45,559 nt of DNA, taken from assembly GCA_964410665.1 (NCBI GenBank), contig CAYPIE010000047.1, forward strand, positions 1 to 45,559. Reading direction: 5' to 3'. This document shows, one piece after another, positions 31,955-40,300 of the stretch. Every line of letters begins with the position of its first letter. Position 1 is the first letter of the stretch. The notes below the pieces were generated by a model. The model had not been told where the DNA came from, searched no databases, and was given only the letters and a program-made list of their open reading frames with translations. Made by a program: the position numbers and the translations under genes. Source of the stretch: CAYPIE01 sp964410665. GTDB lineage: Bacteria; Planctomycetota; Planctomycetia; Gemmatales; Gemmataceae.

Positions 31955-33508
31955 TCAGCCTCGCTCGGCTGGCACCTCAATGCCATGTAAACGTTTCCCT
32001 ACCCGATTATAGAATGTTACCGTAAGCGCCTCCGTCTTCCCATCAATATGCACGGTGCCGAAGAACTGCAGATCCTCGGCAGGGGAACGGTTGGCCGCCA
32101 TCCCCTTGGGAATACTCAGATACTTGACCTGTGGCCCGAAGGTGTTGTCGAGCTGGTTCGGCCCGAACGTGCCCGCGTGTAACGGACCCGCCACAAACTC
32201 CCAGAACGGGCGGAAGTCGGTAAACACCGCCTTGGCCGGGTCGTAGTAATGCGCGGCGGCATAGTGCACGTCGGCTGTCAGCCAGATGACATTGCGGATA
32301 CCTGACTGCTTGAGGAAGCGGAACAGGTCGGCCAGTTCGAGTTCGCGGCCCAGGGCGGGACCATCCCCATTGGCGGCGTTTTCCCAGGCCGGTTGACCAT
32401 TGACGCGGTCCGGCACACACAACCCGATCGGCATGTCGCTGCAAATCACCTTCCAGGTTGCCTGAGAGTTCTTGAGTCGACGCTTGAGCCAGCCTAACTG
32501 GCCCTGGCCGAGAAACGCCGTTTCGGGGCCCTGCTTCGCTTGCCGGTTGGAGGTATTGGGTCCACGAAAGCTGCGTTCATCCAGGAAGAACAGGTCCAAC
32601 AGTGGTCCATAGCCAATCTGGCGATGAATCCGTTCCGGATCCCTTGAATCTAAACGAATGGGCATGTATTCCAGAAAGGCCCGCTTGGCCCGGGCCGCCA
32701 ATAAGTCGCAGCTTTTCACGGTGTAGCGTTCATCCTCGGTCATCTGACCAGGGAACCAATTGTTACGCGTCTCATGATCGTCCCACTGGCTCAACACAGG
32801 TACCGCGGCCTGAAAGGCGCGTAGGTGCTGATCGAGTAGGTTGTACTGGTAGTTGCCGCGAAACTCCTGCAGCGTCTCGGCGACCTTCGACTTGGCCTCG
32901 GTCACCAGATTCTTCCAGATGCGGCCATCCGCAAGCTTCACCGTCTCAGGCAGAGGGCCATCTGCATAAATGTTGTCACCAGAGTGGACGAAGAACTGGG
33001 GAGCGAGCTGCTGGATAGATTCATAAACCTTCATCCCACCGAAATTCGGATCAATGCCCCAGCCCTGCCCGGCAGTGTCTCCGCCCCAAGCAAACAGGAT
33101 ATCCGAGCGCTCGATCGGCGCGGTGCGAAAACGACCAACCACTGGTTCGCTAAATACTTTCGGGCTGCCCAGATCCTGAAAGCGGACACGATAGAAGATG
33201 GTCTGCCCTGCGGGTAAGCCGCGCAGATCCACACGGGCCGTAAAGTCGGTCGGCTCTAGAGCAGCGGGACCAACCACCCTGCGGGCATCACGGAAGGCCT
33301 CGTTGGTGGCATACTCCACAATCATTCGGCTGGGCCGGTCCGTTCGGCTCCAGACCATACCAGCATTGCTGGTGACATCGCCGCTCGCGACGCCGAAGGG
33401 GAGTTGTGGTCGATTGGCGGGTGCCTCGGCAGGGAGTTTACCCGTAAGCAGCGCGGTGGTACCAAGGCTGAGAAGGTGCTGGTGAAAGTCGCGACGATTC
33501 ATGGACAT
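31955..33508 (-). CDS. PhoD-like alkaline phosphatase, Tat-type signal
   Basis: A 517-residue exported phosphatase. The N-terminus MSMNRRDFHQHLLSLGTTAL is a Tat-type signal (RRDF, then a hydrophobic stretch). A PhoD N-terminal beta domain (FGVASGDVTSNAGMVWSRTD) precedes the metallophosphatase domain. Metal-site motifs are FAWGGDTAG, FFVHSGDNIYADGP, LSQWDDHETRNNWFPGQ and IWLTADVHYAAAHYYDP, in the order of PhoD. LDLFFLDERSFRGPN matches the family too. PhoD enzymes are secreted phosphomonoesterases or phosphodiesterases using iron and calcium. GGAG lies nine bases before the first ATG; a second ATG two codons later is possible. The oxygenase gene follows 67 bp downstream; the two may share a transcript. 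No Pho-box-like repeat was recognised upstream. Confidence 0.93.
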   Translation of the reverse strand: MSMNRRDFHQHLLSLGTTALLTGKLPAEAPANRPQLPFGVASGDVTSNAGMVWSRTDRPSRMIVEYATNEAFRDARRVVGPAALEPTDFTARVDLRGLPAGQTIFYRVRFQDLGSPKVFSEPVVGRFRTAPIERSDILFAWGGDTAGQGWGIDPNFGGMKVYESIQQLAPQFFVHSGDNIYADGPLPETVKLADGRIWKNLVTEAKSKVAETLQEFRGNYQYNLLDQHLRAFQAAVPVLSQWDDHETRNNWFPGQMTEDERYTVKSCDLLAARAKRAFLEYMPIRLDSRDPERIHRQIGYGPLLDLFFLDERSFRGPNTSNRQAKQGPETAFLGQGQLGWLKRRLKNSQATWKVICSDMPIGLCVPDRVNGQPAWENAANGDGPALGRELELADLFRFLKQSGIRNVIWLTADVHYAAAHYYDPAKAVFTDFRPFWEFVAGPLHAGTFGPNQLDNTFGPQVKYLSIPKGMAANRSPAEDLQFFGTVHIDGKTEALTVTFYNRVGKRLHGIEVPAERG

Positions 33509-34116
33509 CGACTCACTCCGTGGTCAGAATTTGGGGATAAGAACGGCGCGGGGTTGTTCGATGGCCTACCTGGTCGCGTTTACTACGCAACGATCCCCTA
33601 TCGAATCATTCTCTGCTAAGCGTGCTGGTGTTTTATGGTGAAGGGCCGGCCGGTCAACTTCTTCCAGAGTAGGAGCGTGTACTCCTGCCAGCGAGGCCCT
33701 TTTCTCGATACCCTTTGAAAGATCCTCGGGCACACCCACAGGTCGAAGCTGGGAACGTACCAACCTATTCCGAGGGCTCCAGTAGATCCGGCCGGCCGAA
33801 TGCCAGCCCACCGTGTGACACGCTGACTTCCGTCAAGTGGGCCGGTGTTACCGGGTTCGCCCGCGGCGAGCTGACACCTGCCGCTCGGTTGGAAGAGCCC
33901 ATGCCCAACGTTCACCGCACATCCGTGCTCACCTACAGCCACACGGGCGACCGACTACTCCCTTTGAGCGAACCCTCACTCGTTGCTTCGGGTGGTCTTT
34001 TGGGGTAGCTTTGGAACATCGCTTGGATCGATATCTCGTCGGGTAGATCTACTCTATGCCTACAAGTTGACTCTCCATAAAGCATTGAGCTTTTGTTCCC
34101 CATGGATCGACATACC
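33509..34116. other. About 600 bp without a recognised gene
   Basis: This is the divergent intergenic stretch between the phoD-like gene (minus) and the metallophosphoesterase gene (plus). Short open frames occur on both strands (for example minus 33616-33942, beginning with GTG), but none has a convincing ribosome site or domain. I see no repeat module, tRNA or strong hairpin. It should contain the two promoters; no clear sigma-70 pair stands out. Confidence 0.5.
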
Positions 34117-34725
34117 ATGAAACTCGGCTTGATCACCGACATTCACGAACACAACGAATACCTGCGGACCGCTCTCGATCGCTTTCACAGCGAAGGGGTC
34201 GATCAGGTCATCGTCATCGGCGATCTGTTTGAGCTCGGTCGGCACATCCAAGAAACCTGCCAGTTGTTGCAGCAAGTCAATGCTATCGGTGTTTGGGGAA
34301 ACCACGATTACGGTCTTTGTGTCAACCCGACTGCCGAGGTTCGCCGCAAATACGGCGATGCCGTGATCACTTTCGCAACCACCTTGCGGCCACACCTGGA
34401 AGTAGCCGACTGCCACTTTATGCACATCGAACCCTGGCTGGATCCGAATGACTTATCCGACTTGTGGTACTTCGATGGGCCGCCCGACCAACCCGACAAA
34501 CTCGAGCGGATCTTTGCCGCGGTACCCCACCGGCTTCTGTTTGCGGGGCATTACCACCGTTGGCTCATGGCCACCCCCGAAGGGCTCCTTGACTGGGGGG
34601 GGAAGCAACCGATCAAGCTCAGCCAGGGCCGCTTCTTCATCGTGATCGGAGCCCTTTGTCTCGGTCGCTACGCTATCTTAGACCTGGATACCTCGGAATT
34701 GCTGCCCTTCAACGAGACAATCTAA
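34117..34725 (+). CDS. Calcineurin-like metallophosphoesterase
   Basis: A 202-residue single-domain protein of the YfcE/MJ0936-like group. All metal motifs are present in order: LITDIHEHNEYL (D-x-H), VIVIGDLFELG (G-D), GVWGNHDYGLC (G-N-H-D), FMHIEPW, and LLFAGHYHRWLM (G-H-x-H). It has two metal ions in the active site by family rule and hydrolyses phosphomono- or diesters; the physiological substrate is unknown. The ATG at 34117 begins the family's normal start MKLGLITD and has GGATCG about ten bases before it; an ATG five codons upstream (34102) is an alternative. No signal peptide, so cytoplasmic. It converges on the DsbD-N-like gene with 13 bp between stops. Confidence 0.9.
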   Translation: MKLGLITDIHEHNEYLRTALDRFHSEGVDQVIVIGDLFELGRHIQETCQLLQQVNAIGVWGNHDYGLCVNPTAEVRRKYGDAVITFATTLRPHLEVADCHFMHIEPWLDPNDLSDLWYFDGPPDQPDKLERIFAAVPHRLLFAGHYHRWLMATPEGLLDWGGKQPIKLSQGRFFIVIGALCLGRYAILDLDTSELLPFNETI

Positions 34726-34738
34726 ACCATCTTTCCTC

Positions 34739-35374
34739 TCAGCCCTGAACCTCGACGGCGATCGCCAACGTGTGCTCCATGGGTCGCAGGCAAAATCCCC
34801 CCTGACATGCTTGGTAGCGAACCGCACACTCGAGCGGATAGGGGCCCGGCTTGACTTGGTCTTGCATGTGGACCTCTCGGGTAAAGATCGCTTTGCCGAT
34901 GTAGACCGGGTGGCCGTCCGCCGCGCTGGAACGTACGGCGGATGGACCACGCCAGTCGCGTAAGGCGGTAAACCCTTCCGGAAGTTGCAGATTCAGTTGG
35001 GTAGCGATGGCAGGTGGAGGTGCCATCAAAGTCTGGATCTCGAAGTCGGGATCGATATCGAACACCACCGATATTGTACACCTCTCCCCTACCTCGAGGG
35101 TACCTTGCGAAAGCCGCAACGTTACCGCCACCGGATCTGCATCACTGCGGGGCTTGACCCGCGGTAATTCCAACGTAATCGCTGGGGGAATGGCTGCTCC
35201 TGAGCTGTCCGCACGCCTTGGCAGGTGCGCGACCACCGGTGGCTGCGAGCTCGGCTCTGAATGGGACGAAGGCCCACAGCCAACCACGATAAAAATGAGA
35301 AGACGACTCCCGCAACGCATCCTACCCACCATCCTCACCGATCCCAGGATCGACGAAAGAAATTCCGAGCTCAT
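34739..35374 (-). CDS. Lipoprotein with DsbD N-terminal-like domain
   Basis: Up to 211 residues. A lipoprotein signal is seen if translation starts at the third ATG (35320): MRCGSRLLIFIVVGCGP, giving 193 residues. The first ATG (35374) lies seven bases after the stop of the FG-GAP gene and would also allow the signal. The mature part is a beta-sandwich-like domain, with VTLRLSQGTLEVGERCTISV, LNLQLPEGFTALRDWRGPSA and IFTREVHMQDQVKPGPYPLE. It ends with VRYQACQGGFCLRPMEHTLA, which has the form of the DsbD N-terminal domain (YQAC...CLPP) and its cysteine pair. No DsbD membrane or thioredoxin domain follows. It may be a periplasmic redox partner; that is inference. Confidence 0.72.
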   Translation of the reverse strand: MSSEFLSSILGSVRMVGRMRCGSRLLIFIVVGCGPSSHSEPSSQPPVVAHLPRRADSSGAAIPPAITLELPRVKPRSDADPVAVTLRLSQGTLEVGERCTISVVFDIDPDFEIQTLMAPPPAIATQLNLQLPEGFTALRDWRGPSAVRSSAADGHPVYIGKAIFTREVHMQDQVKPGPYPLECAVRYQACQGGFCLRPMEHTLAIAVEVQG

Positions 35375-35380
35375 CGCGAC

Positions 35381-36730
35381 TCACTTGCGTATCAGCACCC
35401 AAACGTGGCCATGTGACTTGGCCAGATCAAAACTCCGTTGGCCTGTACCGCGGGTTCCGGCAAGATACGGTTTAAGCTTGTTGACAAAGACTTTCTCTTG
35501 CGCTTCCATTTTCTTGGCCTCAGGACTGTTCCGTAACGCTTGATATGCCTTGGACCAGGCCTTATCTGCTTCGTCGCTGTAGATCTTGTCGCCCGGGTAG
35601 CGTTTGGCAAATTCCTCGCGCAGAGCTTCCATCTTCTTAGCAAACTCCTTGCCTATCGATTGGGCCTCTGCCAGCAGATCCCTCACTGCTTGCGTTTGCT
35701 TCGCACTCAGGTCCTTCCTGAGGTCGTAGGCGGTGTAAAAATCACCCACCAACAGGTCGAGCTTGCCGTCGCCGTTAAAGTCGGTGACCTCCACCTGGGA
35801 GCGGATGCCCATGGGAATGTCCTCATCCGGCCACAATGCCAGGTTGTAGCCATTTCCATCATGAGCCTCGACCAGAGTCTCTCCCGCGGCAAACTTCGGA
35901 GTACCCGGCTTACCCGTGTTCTTGAACCAAGTCACACTGCCATCGTCACTACCTGCAACAATGTCCCACAGGCCATCACCATCCCAGTCAGCCACTGCCG
36001 GACAAAGGTGCGCTTTCACCTTGAGCGGCTCGCCCGCGGCTTCGATGTCGATGTTCTCCGTGGCAAACACCGGCTTGGCCGGAGTGCCCTCATTGATCCG
36101 TAGTTTTAGACCGCCTTCGAAGCAACCGATGAGGAGGTCGTAATCTTTGTCGTTGTCCCAATCAACCGGAGTGAAAAAGCTGCCGAAGGATTGGTAGTTC
36201 TGCTCCTGCACGGGCGCGGAACGGATGGGTATGCCGGCCTTGTCACGCAGCTCCTCACGGGCCGCAAACTGGTTACCTGGCTGGCCGCGGAATAGGTAGC
36301 AGTGCCCGGGATCGTAGGAGTTGGCAATCATGTCACGGATCCCATCTCCATCGAGATCGCAGAAGCGCGCCTGGCAGCCGATACAGCAGTAGATCCGCAC
36401 TTCTGCATCGTTACCACCTGCCTGAATCAAACCCGACCCCTCGTACACGGGGGCTTCGGACGTCCCAACATTACGGTACCAGTGGAACTTGCCGCTGAAG
36501 TCGCCGACGATCAAATCCTTGAGGTCATCGCCATCAAGGTCCTCGATGCAGGGGCTGCTGTGCCCCCAGGCGAGCCCGGTGTCAAGGATTTCCCCGTTGA
36601 CCTTGAGTCGGACAGCCGGGTGAAACCAGCTTTCAGAAGGCTTCTTTGTGTCCGTTGGCTCCTGGGCGATCACCGCGGTAGAGGCAACAAGTAACCCCAA
36701 GCTAATCCATGCGAACTGCTGATTGTTCAT
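35381..36730 (-). CDS. Exported FG-GAP/VCBS repeat protein
   Basis: A 449-residue exported protein. The signal peptide is MNNQQFAWISLGLLVASTAV followed by IAQE. Five calcium-binding-type repeats are visible: DLDGDDLKDLIVGD, DLDGDGIRDMIANS, DWDNDKDYDLLIGC, DWDGDGLWDIVAGS and DFNGDGKLDLLVGD, each the D-x-D-x-D/N-x-x-x-D loop of a VCBS/FG-GAP beta-propeller blade. A lysine- and glutamate-rich helical tail follows (about 355-430: AKKMEALREEFAKRYPGDKI). GGGGAGG lies six bases before the ATG at 36730, so this start is preferred over one 29 codons upstream. The repeats suggest an extracellular or periplasmic binding scaffold. The DsbD-N-like gene follows at once and is probably co-transcribed. Confidence 0.9.
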   Translation of the reverse strand: MNNQQFAWISLGLLVASTAVIAQEPTDTKKPSESWFHPAVRLKVNGEILDTGLAWGHSSPCIEDLDGDDLKDLIVGDFSGKFHWYRNVGTSEAPVYEGSGLIQAGGNDAEVRIYCCIGCQARFCDLDGDGIRDMIANSYDPGHCYLFRGQPGNQFAAREELRDKAGIPIRSAPVQEQNYQSFGSFFTPVDWDNDKDYDLLIGCFEGGLKLRINEGTPAKPVFATENIDIEAAGEPLKVKAHLCPAVADWDGDGLWDIVAGSDDGSVTWFKNTGKPGTPKFAAGETLVEAHDGNGYNLALWPDEDIPMGIRSQVEVTDFNGDGKLDLLVGDFYTAYDLRKDLSAKQTQAVRDLLAEAQSIGKEFAKKMEALREEFAKRYPGDKIYSDEADKAWSKAYQALRNSPEAKKMEAQEKVFVNKLKPYLAGTRGTGQRSFDLAKSHGHVWVLIRK

Positions 36731-37347
36731 CCTGTCCTCCCCTTTAATGATATGCGTCAGCAAACGGAAGAAGCATTTGTCGAGTGGAAACGAACGCTCC
36801 TGACTTCTCCTGGACACCCCTTACTCTGATCAACACTCGCAGGAGAATATTGGGCTGTCAAGCAACACACATGGGAGATGTCCGTTGAAGGCTATCCACA
36901 GCTTTGGCCAACGGCGAATCATAGTGTGGGTCTGCACACCATCCTTGGACGCTTGGCCAATCAGGACAAAAGCATTCGCAAGCATCGAGCTGGTGATTCA
37001 AGAACCTGTCCCTGTTGGACTTCCGGACCCTCACCATTTTTCTGGTCGCGGATCCAATCCACTTATCCTGGGCACCACCGATACTTCTCAAGAAATGAAC
37101 GTGCAAAGATCCTTGTTCGTGTTTCTGATGTTTGGCACCATCGACTCTGCGCCATACGCCCCGCCTGCGGTCAAGATTCCTGTCGTGTCCGACGTCGATC
37201 TATCGATTCTCCTTTCAGAAAGATGACGATACAGTCGCGTCCGGGCTGTGCCTTGAGGAGAATTACCAAACGCTCAAGTGATACAGCAAGCTCGATGGAA
37301 CTGCATCGAGCTTGATCCAGGATTATTTGCGAGGAGCTGTGGCATCT
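36731..37347. other. About 600 bp without a confident gene
   Basis: This divergent intergenic stretch lies between the FG-GAP gene and the large kinase gene. An open frame on the plus strand (36885-37226, TTG start, 113 residues) and another starting ATG at 36878 both sit behind GGGAG, but they overlap in different frames and have no domain I recognise. No repeat module, tRNA or strong hairpin was seen. The stretch must contain the promoters of both genes. Confidence 0.45.
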
Positions 37348-40300
37348 ATGACCCGTTCGAGCCATCCGGAGCGTCCAGAGCTTTCTCCCCAACAGCGCAA
37401 AGCACTCGAGCACATTTTTGATACCTTCGAGGCCGCCTGGCAAGCCGGCGATCCCCCTAGCATCGAGGTAATCCTCGCTGGGCAAGCAGAGTCGGCACGT
37501 CACTATATCCTTCATGAGTTAATCCGTTTGGAGATCGAGTATCGTCTCGCGTTAGGGCAGAGGCCCGTGGCGGAGGACTACGCCACACGCTTCCCCGAAC
37601 TGGATCAGGATTGGATCGCTGACTTACTCCACGAAGCACTCGGCCATACCTCGGCCGCGCCCACGACGGATCTGCAGCATGCTGCGGCCGCCGAGACCGT
37701 CCGGGACCGAGACCAATTGCCTCAAATCGCCGGCTACGCGGTTGAGCGCGAACTCGCTCGCGGCGGCATGGGAGTGGTCTACCTCGCCCGTCAGCTCCAC
37801 GCCGGTGGGCGACTGGTCGCCCTGAAAATGATCAAGGGCAATGATCAGGCGGATCCAGGAGAATTACAGCGGTTCCGGGCCGAGGCAGAGGCGATTGCCG
37901 CCTTGAACCATCCCAACGTCGTACGCATCTACGAGGTCGGCTGGCACGCAGAACGCCCCTATCTAACCCTCGAATACTGTGCCCGTGGAAGCCTGGCTCA
38001 ACAACTCACTGCCGAGCCGATGGAGCCCAGACAGGCTGCCTTGCTGGTCGAGGCCATCGCACGGGGAGTGGCCTTTGCCCATGCCCAGGGAATCGTCCAC
38101 CGCGATCTGAAGCCCCATAATGTACTTCTTGGCGATGATGGCACCCCCAAGGTGGCCGACTTCGGCCTGGCCAAGCGGGTCGAAGCCGAGACAGGTGTAA
38201 CCATGACCGGGCAAGTCCTCGGTACCCCGGCGTACATGTCTCCCGAGCAAGCCGCCGGGCACGGCAAGCGCGTCGGCCCGGCCGCCGATGTCTATGCGTT
38301 AGGGGTGTTACTCTACCGGCTATTGGCCGGCCGAGAGCCGTTCTGCCAACCGGTGCCGGCGATCTACTGGCGCATCGCCCATGAGGAACCTCCAGCCGTT
38401 CGTTCCCTGGCCCATGGTTGCCCACGTGACCTCGAGGTAGTCTGTCGCAAGGCCATGGCGAAGGCACCCGAACGTCGCTACGCCAGTGCGCAAGCATTGG
38501 CCGAGGATCTCCGACGCTGGCAAGAGGGCGAACCGATTGCCGCGAGGCCAGTGAGCCGAGCCGAGCGAGTCTGGAAGTGGGCCCGTCGCTCCCCCGCGGC
38601 CGCGGGCCTCGTGGGGGTAAGCTTGCTGGCATGTCTGGCACTGGTCGGCATCGGCGTCGCGGCGGTGTACAATGTTCGCCTACAAGAAGCCAACCGCGAG
38701 ATCGAACAAGCTCTCGACGACAAAGAAAGCCAGCGCCAAATTGCGGAGACCGAACGCCAAAACGCCCAGAACGCCTTTCGAGGTGAGCAACAACAACTGT
38801 ACTTCAACCGGATCTTGCTCGCCGAGCGCGAATGGCAAGCCAACAACTTCGGCCGAGTTAGACAGCTCCTCGAAGAATGTCCCTCGGAGTTACGGGCCTG
38901 GGAGTGGTACTACCTTGACCGCATGTGCCGTCACGCTCACCGGACCTTCCCCGGTAACAAGACCTTCGAAATCTACAACCTGGACTGGAGCTCCGATGGG
39001 AAGTGGCTCGCCCATCCCCCCGGTGACAACACTGCCCAGATCCTGGACGCCCGCACCGGCAAGGTGATTCGCGTTCTCGGCAAGCACAACCCGAACGCTG
39101 GCGAAATTGAACAAGCCTTATTCTCTCCCGATAGCTCCAAAATCGCTACTTGCGCAGGACCGCATGGCTATGTCTACAATGGTCCCTCGGAAGTTAGAAT
39201 CTGGGATATCCATTCAGGAGAGGAACTTGTCCAGCTCGCAGGGATTGATCAATACGTCGCCGAAGTCGATTGGAGTCCCGATGGCCGCTACCTGGCGACC
39301 GCCCAAGGAGACGATTCCACCAACGCAGGCGTCATCAAGCTTTGGGATGCGTCCAGCGGCCAACCTGTTCGTACCTTGGGCAAGCATTCGTGTCCGGCAA
39401 CCTGCTTGTCATTTAGCCCGGATGGGAAACACCTCGTCTCGGGTTGCGGCCTACCACCGCAATTAGCAACCAGACAGAGCTCCTGCGAAATCAAGCTTTG
39501 GGATGTCGTTTCAGGCAATGAGATCCGCCGCCTTCCCGGACACATCAACTATGTGCTTGCGGTTGCATTTAGCCCAGATGGAAAACGATTGGTATCCTCC
39601 GGTAACGACGGAACGAACCACTTATGGGATCCCCTGACCGGCAAACTGCTCGAGAGCCTTTCCGGCCATCAAGAATCTGTGACGGAACTCACTTTCAACC
39701 CCACTGGGACGCTGCTGGCGACAGGCAGCTTGAACAGCACCATCAAGGTTTGGAACCTGCCCGAACCACACTTGGTCCGTACCATCCGCGGACACGCCGG
39801 TGCTGTCGAGGGATTGACTTTTTCCCCAGACGGCCGCCGACTCGCCTCCGCAAGCCGCGATGGCACGATCAAAATATGGGACCCGACCGAGGATCAAGGA
39901 GCCTTCTTGATCCAGGGCTCCCCCACCGACCTCCTCGATCGTAACTACAAGTACCGAGTCCACTTCAGCCCCGACGGTACCCGGGTTAGCGCGAGCAACT
40001 CCACCCGCAGCCTGGTCATCTCCGACGCTGTCACCGGCCAGGAGATGCGACGCCTGCATGGATACCGAACGCTCAAATGGGCTCCCGACGGCAACCTGGT
40101 TGCCGCGGTTAAGGGCAGCACGGTCGTTCTCCTCGACCCAAACACCGGGGCTGAGAAACGCGCTTTCACCGGTCTCACCCCGAGCCGGCCACCCGCCGAG
40201 ATCGCCTTCCATCCGGACGGCCGCCACATGGCAGCTGTCTGGGAAAGCAAGGTGGGCCAACCCAGCCAGGTTGTCATATGGGACCGGCAAACCGGTCAGG

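Noticed and set aside
33616..33942. A 108-residue minus-strand frame with a GTG start
   Set aside because: No ribosome site or domain; it overlaps a plus-strand frame of similar size.
36885..37226. A 113-residue frame with a TTG start behind GGGAG
   Set aside because: A competing ATG frame uses the same site and neither has a recognisable domain; listed only under the intergenic stretch.
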